A stretch of 64,000 nt of DNA from Myxococcus qinghaiensis (GCF_024198215.1 NZ_JAKCFA010000021.1:165685-229684); one strand, 5' to 3'; counted from the first letter of the stretch, positions 18,377 through 27,647 are shown. Notes: generated by a model from the letters alone, not told the origin. Program-made: numbers and translations.

Positions 18377-19825
18377 CTAGGCCAGGGGCACCGTGAAGCG
18401 GAACGTCGCGCCATGTCCCCACTCACTCTCCACCCAGATTCGGCCACCATGCGCGTCGACGATTCCTCTCGAGATGGCGAGCCCCTGGCCGGTTCCCCTG
18501 TATTTCGCCTCGCCGCTGCGCCAGTACCGGTCGAAAAGATGCTTGATGTCGTCCACGCGAATTCCAGGGCCATCATCCGCGACCGCGAACACGCTCTGGT
18601 TCTCGTGCGCCTCGACCTTGAGGGTGATGTGCCCGCCCGCCGCGGTGACCTTGGTGGCGTTGCCGACCAGGTTGGACAGGACCTGGAGGATGCGATCCCT
18701 GTCGCAGAAGATCTTCGGGAGCCGCGGCTCGACCTCGAAGGTCATCTTCAGCCGATGCTCCTTCGCGACGCGCTCGAAGCTCGCCAGTGTCTCGTTGATC
18801 ATCGAGCCCGCGTCATTGGGCTGGCGCTTGATGGAGAGCTGCCCGAGCTCGATGCTCGCGAAGTCGAGCAGGTCGTCGATGAGCCGCATCATGCGCTCGG
18901 CCGCGCGTTGGATTCGCCCGATGCCCTGTGAAATTTCGGTCGCCTGCCCCTCGAGCGCTCCTCGCTGCGCGAGCGCGCCGGCGGCCATGAAGATGGTCGA
19001 GAGCGGATTCTTCAGGTCGTGGGAGACCACCCCGAGGATCTGCTCACGCACCCGTACCGAGAGCTGCGACTGCTTGTAGAGTCGGGCGTTCTCGCTGGCG
19101 AGCGCCTCGTATTTGTCACTCAAGCTCTCGGCGACGAGGCGGTCGCGATCTGACGTGGCGCCCCGCTCCTCCGCCTGGGCGCGCTCGTCCTCGGCGTCTT
19201 CGCGTCGGGTGATGTCTCGCCGCCACGCCCGGTCGCGATCGAGCGCGATCGCGAGTTGATTGGCGATGGCGTTGACGAAGATCAGGTCCTTCTTGTCGAG
19301 GGCCATGGCCGCCTCGAGCTGAAGGGCACCAAAGAGCGAGTGCTGGGCCACCACGAGCGGGATGACGATGAACCGCTTCTCGGCGTCCCCTTGGCGTAGC
19401 TCCTGCCTGGGTAGCAGGGTCTTGCCCGGCTGCTCAGTGAGTGCGAGGGACTCGGTCGATTCCGCCCCGACGAGATAGGCGTAGGAGTCCTCCGCGTGCC
19501 GCCTGACCGCTTGCATCCGTTCGGAGTCCTGAAGCTCGGACGGCCAGGTGATCATCCGCGATTGGCCGTTCTCCGTCTGGATGAGGACCGCACTGCGCAG
19601 GGGCAGCGACTGCGCGAGGATGCCAAGCGCGGGGTCGAAGGACTGCGCGACGCTCTCGAAGCTCGCGAACAGCTTGCTGATTTCATACAGGTGCTCGAGC
19701 CGTCGATAGGCCTGCTCCAGGCTCGCGAATGAAGGGTCGGCGGGAGGCAGGCCACGCGTGCGCGGTCCGCGCGCCTCCTCTCGCGTGTCAGGGTGCGACG
19801 CTTTCTTTCGCCGACCAGGGCTCAT
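18377..19825 (-). CDS. Soluble GAF-type sensor histidine kinase
   Basis: 482 aa with no membrane segment. A GAF-like sensor region spans about 35-200 and a coiled coil about 205-255. The HisKA H-box is VVSHDLKNPLS with His269. The HATPase has an N-box (LSNLVGNATK), DDGPGI and GTGQGLAIS. It starts at an ATGA overlap with the KaiC-like gene, so translation is coupled and the two proteins probably work together, as SasA does with KaiC in cyanobacteria. No response regulator follows in the operon. Confidence 0.9.
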   Translation of the reverse strand: MSPGRRKKASHPDTREEARGPRTRGLPPADPSFASLEQAYRRLEHLYEISKLFASFESVAQSFDPALGILAQSLPLRSAVLIQTENGQSRMITWPSELQDSERMQAVRRHAEDSYAYLVGAESTESLALTEQPGKTLLPRQELRQGDAEKRFIVIPLVVAQHSLFGALQLEAAMALDKKDLIFVNAIANQLAIALDRDRAWRRDITRREDAEDERAQAEERGATSDRDRLVAESLSDKYEALASENARLYKQSQLSVRVREQILGVVSHDLKNPLSTIFMAAGALAQRGALEGQATEISQGIGRIQRAAERMMRLIDDLLDFASIELGQLSIKRQPNDAGSMINETLASFERVAKEHRLKMTFEVEPRLPKIFCDRDRILQVLSNLVGNATKVTAAGGHITLKVEAHENQSVFAVADDGPGIRVDDIKHLFDRYWRSGEAKYRGTGQGLAISRGIVDAHGGRIWVESEWGHGATFRFTVPLA

Positions 19826-22017
19826 CTTCGTCTCGTATCGTCGTGCCGTGACAGATGCCTGGTTTCCTCGGGGGCGGCCCAGGAAGGCGTCGGGAGCTCG
19901 CTCACGGACGAGCCGATTCGCAGCCCTCCGTGCGAGACCGTCATGAAATGGGTGCGTCTGTCATGCTCACTGCCTCGAGTCTTCACGACCGTCAGCGTAG
20001 GCGCCAGGCGGCCCGCAGCTTCCTCGTAGCGCAGCATGAGCAGGTTGTCGGCGACGGGGGAGAGCCCCTGGTCGGTGACTCGCTCCATGGAGAAGAGCGA
20101 GGCCGACTCGAGCGTGAGGACGCTGGTGATACCGAGGGTCTTGAAGCGGACCACCAGCTTGTAGAGCACGTGTCGGAACTCGTCGATGGGCGTGTGAGCC
20201 GTCAGCAGCTGCGTCGCGGCGTCGAGCACGACGCGCGAGGCCTTCAGCGCCTGGAGTTGGTCCGACAGCACGGTCAGGAACTGCCCCGCGCGCAGGTGCT
20301 CTCGGGAGACGTAGAGGACCTGGATGAGGCCCGCGTCGAGCTGCGCGCGCAGCGGCAAGCCCAGGGCCTCGGCGCTGGCGAGCAGCTGCTCGGGTCCCTC
20401 CTCCATCGAGACATAGAGGCCCGGCTCCCCAACCCTGGCGCCCTCCAGGAGGAACTGGATTCCGAAGGTGCTCTTGCCGACGCCCGCGCTGCCGGAGACG
20501 AGGGTGGCGCTTCGCCTGAGCAACCCACCGCCCATCAGCCCGTCCAACCCGGGAGTGCCGGAGCCCAGCCGGGAGGAAATCTCGAGCGCGGGGGGAGGGG
20601 CCTCCACGCGGAGCTCTTCCCCGTAACGAGGGAAGATGGAGACCCCCCCGGCGCCAATGGCCATGGCGTGGCGGCCCTTGAGGTGCGCGGTGTTGCGGAG
20701 CTTGTACACCTCGATGTAGCGCTCGCGCTCCAGGCCTTCCTCGGTGGAGCTGAGGATGATGACGCCGTCCACCACGGTCTCCTCGACGCCCCTCCGGCTG
20801 ACCTGGCGGGAGCCGTAGGGGATGTCGGTGGGGAAGAAGCCGACGGCCTGGGCGTTCTGGACGATGCTGCAGAGGTGGAAGACCTTCTCGCGGCTGAGCT
20901 GCGGGTCCGTCACCTTGTCCAGGAACACCGAGATGGAGTCGATGACCACGCGCCGGGCCTTCATGGCCTTGATGCGCTCGCGAATCATCAAGAGGTGGGC
21001 CTCCACCATGATGTCGGGCTGGGGAATGAAGACGATCTCCACCATGCCGCGCTCAATCTCCCGGTCGAGCTCCCAGCCCAGGCCCTTCGCGGCGGCGCGG
21101 AGGCGCTCCGCGCTCTCCTCGAAAGAGAAGAGGATGCTCTTCTCGCCCGCGAGGGCGCCCCGGTAGATGAACTCGAGCGAGAGGACCGTCTTTCCGGTGC
21201 CCGCGACGCCGCTGAGCAGGAGGCTGGACCCCCAGGGGATGCCGGGCCCGAGAAGCTCGTCGAGCTTGGTGATGTGAGTCTTGCAGCGCTCTTGTGACTC
21301 CTCCGGAATCGACTCGCGTTTGATGGCCTCGCGGGGCGCGAACATCTCCAGGCCGCTGGAGGTGATGAGGAAGGGGTGCTCGTCCCGGCTGTGGTCCGTC
21401 CCCCGCATCTTGACGATTCGGAAGAAGCGCTGCTGCTCGCCCTGGGACACGCGCTGGGAGAGGACGAGGAGGCCGTCGACGATGGAGAAGAGGGGATTGC
21501 TCTCGTAGTCGGCGGGCCCGTACTCGCCGAGGAGCAGGGAGGTGGTCTCCCAGGCCATCAGGTTCACGGCGATTTCATAGCCGAACGTCCGGAGCTCCTC
21601 CTTGGAGGTCGCCAGGTCGTCAAAGGCCTTGAAGCTGTCGATGACGACGATGTCTGGCTGGACCTGCTTGAGGTTGTCCATGATGAGCGCGAGGGCCGCA
21701 TCGAAGCTCCTCATCCGCAGCATGGCGCCGAGGTCCACGAACTTGACGCCCTCCTCGAACTTCTTCGGGTCGAAGAACGAGAACTGCTGGAGGTGCCGCA
21801 GCGTCTTCGCGGTCGGCTCCGAGAGGGTGTTGAAGGCGAGGACGCGGTGGGCGGCCGAGGCGTTGTGGAAGCAGAGCTGCTGGGTGAGCGTCGTCTTGCC
21901 CGAGCCGGGCGGGCCGCACACGGCGGTGACGGAGCCCTTGGGCAGGCCGCCCTTGAAGAGCTCGTCGAGGTTGGGGACGCCCGTCTGGAGGCGGGGGATT
22001 TCGATTCGCTTCGTCAT
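19822..22017 (-). CDS. KaiC-like ATPase with three RecA domains
   Basis: 731 aa, longer than the two-domain KaiC (about 520 aa). Three RecA/KaiC units are visible with Walker A motifs GPPGSGKT (35-42), GVAGTGKT (270-277) and GSAGVGKS (509-516), and Walker B strands DIVVIDSFKAF, RRVVIDSISVF and SRVVLDAATQL. The paired catalytic Glu of KaiC domains is present in domains 2 (E300/E301) and 3 (E539/E540) but not in domain 1, where the position reads NTLSEPTA. The third walker B ends in Ala after Asp. Middle gene of a three-gene coupled operon; KaiA and KaiB are not in the window. Probable nucleotide-driven signalling hub; a clock role is not supported. Confidence 0.9.
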   Translation of the reverse strand: MTKRIEIPRLQTGVPNLDELFKGGLPKGSVTAVCGPPGSGKTTLTQQLCFHNASAAHRVLAFNTLSEPTAKTLRHLQQFSFFDPKKFEEGVKFVDLGAMLRMRSFDAALALIMDNLKQVQPDIVVIDSFKAFDDLATSKEELRTFGYEIAVNLMAWETTSLLLGEYGPADYESNPLFSIVDGLLVLSQRVSQGEQQRFFRIVKMRGTDHSRDEHPFLITSSGLEMFAPREAIKRESIPEESQERCKTHITKLDELLGPGIPWGSSLLLSGVAGTGKTVLSLEFIYRGALAGEKSILFSFEESAERLRAAAKGLGWELDREIERGMVEIVFIPQPDIMVEAHLLMIRERIKAMKARRVVIDSISVFLDKVTDPQLSREKVFHLCSIVQNAQAVGFFPTDIPYGSRQVSRRGVEETVVDGVIILSSTEEGLERERYIEVYKLRNTAHLKGRHAMAIGAGGVSIFPRYGEELRVEAPPPALEISSRLGSGTPGLDGLMGGGLLRRSATLVSGSAGVGKSTFGIQFLLEGARVGEPGLYVSMEEGPEQLLASAEALGLPLRAQLDAGLIQVLYVSREHLRAGQFLTVLSDQLQALKASRVVLDAATQLLTAHTPIDEFRHVLYKLVVRFKTLGITSVLTLESASLFSMERVTDQGLSPVADNLLMLRYEEAAGRLAPTLTVVKTRGSEHDRRTHFMTVSHGGLRIGSSVSELPTPSWAAPEETRHLSRHDDTRRR

Positions 22018-22463
22018 GACGTTGTGTCCTCGCCCGCGGTGACGCGTGGAGGAACCGCCTCCGGAAGTGCGACTTTGGAGAGCTCCGCATGCAGCTCCGG
22101 CGTGAGGATTTCAGCGGTCAGGTTGCCGAGCACGGTGAGGAACTCCACGAGCACGAAGCGACTTCCTTCCCTCAGTCCGGCGTCGTGCCCGGCGCGGACG
22201 TGCTCCCGGAGCTCCGCGAACTGGAGCCCCTTCAGCCGTTCGACCTTGAGGGACGAGAAGAGCGGGAACCGCTCGGAGGCATTGTGCAGAACGCGTCCAG
22301 CGATGGCGGTCAGCGTCACTTCGCCCAGCGTGGTCAGCGTCTGTTTCCACAGCGCGGTGAGTGCCGCTTCGAAGAGCTGGAGAAAGGCCTCCGCCGACAA
22401 ATTCCTGGCGGCCCGGTCCAGCCAGGCGTCGACGCAGGCCTCGTGCTGACCTTCGTCAAGCAA
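22014..22463 (-). CDS. Small helical protein coupled to the KaiC-like gene
   Basis: 149 aa, all-helical in appearance, with no motif I can name (FLQLFEAALTALWKQTL, TLGEVTLTAIAGRVL, FVLVEFLTVLGNLTAEIL). Its TGA overlaps the KaiC ATG (ATGA), so it is made with KaiC and is a candidate partner or regulator of it. A GGGGGA sequence precedes ATG 22463. Not KaiB-like: there is no thioredoxin fold pattern. Confidence 0.7.
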   Translation of the reverse strand: MLDEGQHEACVDAWLDRAARNLSAEAFLQLFEAALTALWKQTLTTLGEVTLTAIAGRVLHNASERFPLFSSLKVERLKGLQFAELREHVRAGHDAGLREGSRFVLVEFLTVLGNLTAEILTPELHAELSKVALPEAVPPRVTAGEDTTS

Positions 22464-23049
22464 GGTTTCCCCCAGCCGCCTGAGCGACCCGTGCCTCTGC
22501 TGGAAGAGCGTCGCCCCTGCACTGCCCGCCCTGAAGGAGGAAGGTGCTCAGCGTGGCGGAGGGGGCGCTCACGTTCTCACGGGTGCTGGACGAAGGTGGG
22601 GCCGCCAGGGAGGCGGCTCGTTGGGTGCATCCCTGGAGTGCTTTGACTGCCCAGCGCATTCATTTCCGCCCTCATCGCCTCTGTCGTCCCGTCGCGATGG
22701 ACGGAGAAGTACGAACTTCGGCACAGGCGGACGCGCGTGTGCGTCAGACCGGCGCAGGCGCGGGGCTGATACTCCAGGGCAATATAGGAACGACTATTTA
22801 TTCGAGGAGTGGTTGACAGACTGGGCGGGGGCCAGCCCGTACGCCAGCAAATACGACAGGGCGGTAGGAAATACTGACTCCGTCCACTCGCGCGAGCAGT
22901 CCGCCAGCGACCGCGCCGCCGCTCCGGATGAGGGTCAGACGGTCCCGCCGTCGTCGGAGAGGGTGGGCGCTCATCCTCCTGTCCGAAGTGGACTTCCAGG
23001 CCACGGGTGTCGCCGGGAGGGCGGAGCGAATGGATGCGGGAAGGAGGTG
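22464..23049. other. Intergenic stretch beside transposase remnant
   Basis: About 590 bases with no convincing gene on either strand. It contains an unusually A/T-rich patch (about 22779-22813, including TATAGG and TTTATT) in otherwise GC-rich DNA, which could be promoter DNA for the minus-strand operon or IS-derived sequence. Confidence 0.4.
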
Positions 23050-23215
23050 TCCGCCTTCCTTGTCCAGGCGCTGATGCAGCCCATTCTCCACGTCCCAATG
23101 CGCACGCACCAGGGGCCATGGCTTCGGCATGGGTGGGATTGAGGGGGCGGGCGAAGTCGTGCAACTCGCGGCTTGTCTCCGTCTTGTCCGCAGCAAAGAC
23201 AGTCTGCTCCCGCAC
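23050..23215 (-). pseudogene. Transposase remnant (ISAs1/IS4-like DDE C-terminal part)
   Basis: Minus-strand reading gives REQTVFAADKTETSRELHDF (about 23212-23153) and, after a frameshift near 23115, LVRAHWDVENGLHQRLDKE (to about 23055). The hxHWxxENxLHxxLD motif is the last catalytic block (the Glu) of ISAs1/H-repeat-type DDE transposases. The rest of the transposase is absent and the frame is broken, so this is a dead fragment. Confidence 0.5.
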
Positions 23216-23226
23216 CAGAGTCGAGT

Positions 23227-24258
23227 TCACGGCGCTGACGAGTCTGGGATTGGACAGGCGAGCCACACAGGTCCGCCTCCGGTCTCTTCGCCGGCATGCG
23301 GCCGACCGCGAAACGCTGACCGCCGACCCGTGAGGGTGTGTGACGGGGGCTTCGCCGAAGGCTCTGGGGCGCCGTGCTTCACCACCCAGTCGAGCACCCG
23401 GCGTGCCCGCGTGGAGAGCTGCCTGCGTGAGGGGTACACCGCGAAGAGCTCTCGCGGCTCCAGGGTGCGCCCCTTCACGGTGAGCGGCACGAGTGCCTTG
23501 CCATGCGGGTCGACCATCTCCCTGGGCGCGCTGACCACGCCCAGGCCCTCCTGGGCGGCCACCATCGCCACCCGTGGGTCGTTCACCGTGACGCGAACAT
23601 CCGTCGGTCGGACCTCTTCCACTGCGCCGTCACGGCGGCGCAGGCGCCACACCCCACGAGGCAGCGTCATCACCGCCGGCACCTTCTCGAGCGCCTCCCG
23701 GGTCAGCTGAGTCTGTCCCTTCAAGGTGTCCTGCACGAAGCGAGGGGAGGCCGCGAACACCGACTCGATGCTCCATAGCCGCCGCGCCACCAACTCGGCG
23801 TCCCGGATGGGGCCCACCCGGAAGGCGAGGTCGAACCCCTCTTCCACCAGGTCCACCACGGAGTTGGTGAGCGTCAGCTCCACATCCACTCGCGGATGCT
23901 GGGCCGCGAAGGAGAACAGCAAGGGGGCGATGCGCTGGGCGCCAGAAGTCACGGGCGCCGTCACCCGCAGCCTGCCGGCGGGTTCTTCCTCCCGGTCCAC
24001 GGACTGGTCGAGCACCTCGCCAAGCTGGTCCAGCAGCGGTCCTGCTCGCTCCAGCAGCCGAGTCCCTTCCAGCGTCAACCCCACGCGCCGCGAGGTGCGT
24101 TGGAGGAGCCGGGTCCCCAGCGTCTCCTCCAGGAGCGCTATCCGGCGGCTGACCGTGCTGGTGGGAATCCCCAGTCGTTTGGCGGCCTCCACGAAGCTCA
24201 GCTGCCGAGCCACGGCCACGAAGAGGCTCAGGTTCTCGCTGACCATCATTCCATTCAT
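23227..24258 (-). CDS. LysR-family regulator with extended C-terminus
   Basis: 343 aa. HTH at the N-terminus (LSLFVAVARQLSFVEAAKRL, then STVSRRIALLEETLG) and a LysR effector domain to about residue 305. The last 35-40 residues (after VLDWVVKHGAPEPSAKP) exceed the normal family length and overlap the transposase-remnant region, so the native stop was probably lost by the insertion and the frame now runs into foreign DNA. Divergent (61 bp) from the SDR gene at 24320, its likely target. Confidence 0.85.
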   Translation of the reverse strand: MNGMMVSENLSLFVAVARQLSFVEAAKRLGIPTSTVSRRIALLEETLGTRLLQRTSRRVGLTLEGTRLLERAGPLLDQLGEVLDQSVDREEEPAGRLRVTAPVTSGAQRIAPLLFSFAAQHPRVDVELTLTNSVVDLVEEGFDLAFRVGPIRDAELVARRLWSIESVFAASPRFVQDTLKGQTQLTREALEKVPAVMTLPRGVWRLRRRDGAVEEVRPTDVRVTVNDPRVAMVAAQEGLGVVSAPREMVDPHGKALVPLTVKGRTLEPRELFAVYPSRRQLSTRARRVLDWVVKHGAPEPSAKPPSHTLTGRRSAFRGRPHAGEETGGGPVWLACPIPDSSAP

Positions 24259-24319
24259 GAGATGGAGCCTTTCATATCATCCCATGGTTGCAACCCTGGC
24301 CACGCGGTAGGCATGGGAC

Positions 24320-25036
24320 ATGACCCTTGAACAACAACATGTCGTGGTGGTGGGAGGCTCTTCTGGCATTGGACTCGGAGTGGCCAGGGCCGCGCTGGAG
24401 CAAGGCGCCTCCGTGACGCTCGTGAGCCGCTCCACCGACAAGCTGGCTCGAGCCGCTGCCCTGCTCGAAAACCCTGGCCGCGTGCGGACCTGCGCCGCGG
24501 ATGTCACGAAGGAGGACGCGGTGCGCCAGCTCTTCGAGGCGCTTCCGCCCGTGAATCACGTGGTCGTCACGGCGGTGGAGGCTCGCTACCTCGGCATCCG
24601 AGAGATGGATTTCGCCGCCGCGCGCCGCATCTTCGACTCCAAGTTGATGGCGGCGTTCCATGTCGCCAGGCATGCCCGGCTCCAGCCCGGTGGTTCACTC
24701 GTCTTCACCACGGGGATTGCGTCGGTCCGCCCCATGCCCAACGGCTCTGTCATCGCGGCGGTGAACGGTGCCATCGAGGCCGCGGTGCGCGCCTGGGCCT
24801 TGGAGCTCGCGCCGGTGCGGGTGAATGCCCTGTCGCCGGGTTGGATTGACACCCCCGTCTGGGACGCCATCGCGGGGGACACCAAGGGCCAGGTCTTCGA
24901 GCAGCACGCGCGTCGGCTCCCCGTGGGACGCATGGGCACCACCTCCGACCTGGGCCACGCGGCGCTGTTCCTCATGAGCAATGGGTTCACCACCGGCGAG
25001 GTGCTGCGCGTGGATGGTGGCCATCCCCTGGTCTGA
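24320..25036 (+). CDS. SDR-family protein lacking the YxxxK catalytic motif
   Basis: 238 aa. The N-terminus VVVVGGSSGIGLGVARAAL is the NAD(P)-binding TGxxxGxG variant. The fold continues through CAADVT, NHVVVTAVEARY, LVFTTGIASVRP and RVNALSPGWIDTP to a GGHP end, all typical of classical SDRs. At the catalytic position the sequence reads SVIAAVNGAIEAA, so Tyr and Lys of YxxxK are replaced (I...N). It may use a different mechanism or be a non-catalytic binding protein. Divergent from the LysR gene. Confidence 0.85.
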   Translation: MTLEQQHVVVVGGSSGIGLGVARAALEQGASVTLVSRSTDKLARAAALLENPGRVRTCAADVTKEDAVRQLFEALPPVNHVVVTAVEARYLGIREMDFAAARRIFDSKLMAAFHVARHARLQPGGSLVFTTGIASVRPMPNGSVIAAVNGAIEAAVRAWALELAPVRVNALSPGWIDTPVWDAIAGDTKGQVFEQHARRLPVGRMGTTSDLGHAALFLMSNGFTTGEVLRVDGGHPLV

Positions 25037-25067
25037 GTGAGGGCCCCGGCGTGCTCGGAGGCCGGGC

Positions 25068-26531
25068 CTATGGCCGCGTGACGTGCACGAGGCTCGTCAT
25101 CGCGTCCACGTACAGCGTCGTGTCGTCGGCATACAGCGGCAGCAGCGGGGTGACCGACACCTGATTCAGCTTCGTCTTGCGCAGCTGCTGCGTGGCCGGG
25201 TCCTTGAACACGGCGAACGGGACATCCTGGATGACGTAGGGCTCGCCATCCACGTGGCCGATGAGCATCAACACATGACCGGGGACGACGATGAGGTCAC
25301 CTACCTGCGCCTGGGCCAGCGCGCGCAGCCGCTCGGCATGCGAGTCTCGCGCCGTGAAGAGGCGGTGGTTCAGCGCCGCGCTCTTGCCCTGCATTCCGGA
25401 GTTGGGCGGAAGGTACAGCCCCAGGCTGCGGTACACCTCGCTGGTCAGGCCGCTGCAGTCGCGCGCATTGAACTGGTGTCCCCAGCCGTAGCGCTCGCCG
25501 AGGAACTTGAACGCCTGGCGGAGGATGTTGGCACGGGTCAGCGGCAGATAGCCCGGCGCGGTGTCGGCGGTGCGGCGGAGCAGCGCACCCTGGAAGGCCA
25601 GGGTGCCGTCCTGCTCGCGCACCGGCAACAGCACCGGCCACGACGCGTAGCTGCTGGCGCCGTTGACGGGCTCGCCGGGGGCCACGTCGGCCCGCGGCAG
25701 CGCGACGCCCATGTCGAGCTCCAGCTCGGACACCGCGGGCGCTTCCGGCGTGAAGACCGTGCGCACCTGGTCGCCCGTGACGACACGCCCGGGCGCCTTC
25801 GCCGCGTAGGAGAACACCGCGTCCGCCGAGCCCTCCGCGACATCCGCGCGCCGGACCCATGCGGGGCCCTGGGTCGTGAACACAAACAGCCATTGCTGGT
25901 CCGCGCTGTGGTGCGCGATGACGACCGGCTCGCCCGGGAACAGGTTGCCGGCCTGGAGGCTCTCGTAGTCGCGCAGGTTCTCCGCCGCGAAGAAGCGCTG
26001 GTCGGACGGCAGTGCCCGCAGGGGTGTGCGCCGCACGCTGAGGCCGTAGCGCGCGGTGGAGGCTTCGGGGATGTGCTCGGGCGCGGCGTTCCGGCGAGGC
26101 TCCTGGAGCATCGCCTCCGTCACCGGCCGGCCCTGTTCGTCGATGACCGCCTTGATGGGCGTCTGCTGCGCATCCTTCACCCAGCCGGCGACCTGCGCCC
26201 GCGTCAGCGTGGCCGGAATGCGCTTCAAGTCGATGAAGCCGCCATCCGGACCGAAGGCGCGCAGGCGCTTCGCCGCCACCTGGTCGGCATCGAGCAGCAC
26301 CTCGTCGGGAGACGGCGCGCGGCGAATCCAGAACTCGGGCGACAGCATGTCTTCGCTGAACGCGGGCACCCCGGACGGAGACACGGCGAGCGAGGACGGC
26401 GCGGCGCAGGCGCCAAGGCTGGCGGTGGACCCCAGCACCGCGAGCGAGAGAATCCGCATACGCCAGGTGCGTGCGCCAGCCCGGTACGTCGTCGCACGGG
26501 GCTGCGGGGAGGGGGAGGCCAGGCGGCTCAT
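25068..26531 (-). CDS. NlpC/P60 cell-wall hydrolase lipoprotein with SH3-like domains
   Basis: 487 aa. The ATG at 26531 has AGGGAG nine bases upstream; an inner ATG at 26459 would give a tidier signal peptide but lacks a site. The signal MRILSLAVLGSTASLGAC gives Cys42 as the lipidation residue. The middle region (about 170-320) has SH3b-type strands (QWLFVFTTQGPAWVRRADVA). The C-terminal NlpC/P60 domain has the catalytic Cys359 in ARDCSGLTSEVYR and His419 in VPGHVLMLIGHV. Predicted to cut peptide stems of peptidoglycan in the periplasm. Confidence 0.85.
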   Translation of the reverse strand: MSRLASPSPQPRATTYRAGARTWRMRILSLAVLGSTASLGACAAPSSLAVSPSGVPAFSEDMLSPEFWIRRAPSPDEVLLDADQVAAKRLRAFGPDGGFIDLKRIPATLTRAQVAGWVKDAQQTPIKAVIDEQGRPVTEAMLQEPRRNAAPEHIPEASTARYGLSVRRTPLRALPSDQRFFAAENLRDYESLQAGNLFPGEPVVIAHHSADQQWLFVFTTQGPAWVRRADVAEGSADAVFSYAAKAPGRVVTGDQVRTVFTPEAPAVSELELDMGVALPRADVAPGEPVNGASSYASWPVLLPVREQDGTLAFQGALLRRTADTAPGYLPLTRANILRQAFKFLGERYGWGHQFNARDCSGLTSEVYRSLGLYLPPNSGMQGKSAALNHRLFTARDSHAERLRALAQAQVGDLIVVPGHVLMLIGHVDGEPYVIQDVPFAVFKDPATQQLRKTKLNQVSVTPLLPLYADDTTLYVDAMTSLVHVTRP

Positions 26532-26742
26532 TCGTTCAACTCCCTGAGGGGAAGACGCCTCCAGGTGGCCCTGCCTGCGGGGGCGAGCAGGTCATCCCAC
26601 TTGTGGCCGGTTGCTCACCCTCAGGCAACGGACTCTCAGCGCGAGCTATTTCTCAGGGGCGCGGCGTTTCACTGGGGCGCACTCCGACGAGGTCCGAGTG
26701 GCGGAGGCCGCTGTGACGGACGGTGGCGGCTGCTGCAGCGCT

Positions 26743-27102
26743 TCAGTCTTCCTCGTAGCAGACGCCGATTTCACGCAGCTCGACGGTCGACCACTCGGCG
26801 GCGGGACACTCGCTGGCGATGGTGAGCGCCTCTGCCCGGGTAGGGCAGTCGAAGAGGACGTAGCCTCCGACAATCTCCTTGGATTCGGCGAACGGGCCAT
26901 CGCGGAGGGTGCGCTGGCCGTCTCGGACCTCGACCCGCACCCCTTCCGACACGGACCGGAGCGAGTCGCTGGCCCTCCATATCCCGCGAGCCTTGAGGCC
27001 CTCGACGAAGCCCACCATCCGCTCCATCTCGCGCTCTCCCTCCTCTTTCGTCCGGCTCCTCTTGCGCTTGCTCTCCTCCATGACCAACAGCATGTACGCC
27101 AT
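26743..27102 (-). CDS. YCII/DGPF-domain protein
   Basis: 119 aa. CGGAG precedes ATG 27102. MAYMLLVMEESKRKRS at the start and RDGPFAESKEIVGGYVLFDC in the middle are the YCII/DGPF signature. Second member of this family in the window and distinct in sequence from the one at 13860. No sigma factor is adjacent. The gene ends in a short acidic CYEED tail. Confidence 0.8.
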   Translation of the reverse strand: MAYMLLVMEESKRKRSRTKEEGEREMERMVGFVEGLKARGIWRASDSLRSVSEGVRVEVRDGQRTLRDGPFAESKEIVGGYVLFDCPTRAEALTIASECPAAEWSTVELREIGVCYEED

Positions 27103-27234
27103 CGCGTGCTCCGTTCGTGGGTGACTCCAGAGCGTCCCCCATCCGCCCGTCGAGCAGAAGCGTTTCCTGCGGCCAGGGGAGCCTCCCGCCAGACAGTCCC
27201 GCCAGGCGTTCTGGCACCGATGAGCTTCGCGCCT

Positions 27235-27335
27235 CGGGAGGTGGCCGAGGACCCCGAGACAGACACCGTGCCGCGCGTCACCGGGCGCGCACCGCGCACG
27301 TTCGAAGCCTTCGCCCAGGCCCGAGCCGACGTGTT
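27235..27335 (+). pseudogene. Fragment of an NmrA-type gene 3' end
   Basis: About 100 bases nearly identical to 16331-16432, the 3' end of the frameshifted NmrA-type gene; both encode TDTV.RVTGRAPRTFEAFAQA. It is not attached to any complete gene, so it is a duplicated or leftover fragment. Confidence 0.6.
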
Positions 27336-27398
27336 GGCTCCCTGTTGTTTCCGATATCGCACTTTGCGCCAAAAGCTGGCGTGCCTAGCTTCGGGTTC

Positions 27399-27647
27399 AT
27401 GGAACCTGGAATGGATGACGCCAGACCGGACCCGAATCAGCTCATGACCCCCAGCGAGGCCGCGCGCATCCTGGGATTGAGCCCCGACATGGTGCGCGTT
27501 CTCCATCGGCGGGGGCAGCTGGCGGCCGAGTGCACGGAAACGGGCCGCCGACTCTTCCGGCGGGCGGACGTGGAGGCCCTGGCCGCTGAACGCGCCAAGA
27601 ACGAGAAGAAGGGGAAGTCGCAGCGGCTGCCTGGAGGGCAGGGGTGA
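27399..27647 (+). CDS. Small MerR-like HTH (excisionase-type) protein
   Basis: 82 aa. The core MTPSEAARILGLSPDMVRVL followed by RRGQLAAECTETGRRLFRRADVEAL is the helix-turn-helix-17/MerR DNA-binding fold. There is no effector domain; the C-terminus is Lys/Arg-rich. ATG 27399 is chosen; 27411 also possible. Its TGA overlaps the GTG start of the giant kinase (GTGA), so it is the first gene of the signalling operon and may autoregulate it. Confidence 0.75.
   Translation: MEPGMDDARPDPNQLMTPSEAARILGLSPDMVRVLHRRGQLAAECTETGRRLFRRADVEALAAERAKNEKKGKSQRLPGGQG

Noticed and set aside
16685..18931. A 748-codon plus-strand open frame
   Set aside because: Antisense to the flavin monooxygenase and histidine kinase, both of which show intact motifs.
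18377..22463. A circadian clock operon
   Set aside because: KaiA and KaiB are absent and the KaiC-like protein has three domains; only KaiC-like signalling can be claimed.
22544..22816. A small plus-strand gene in the intergenic region
   Set aside because: No ribosome site, no codon-position bias and no recognisable sequence.
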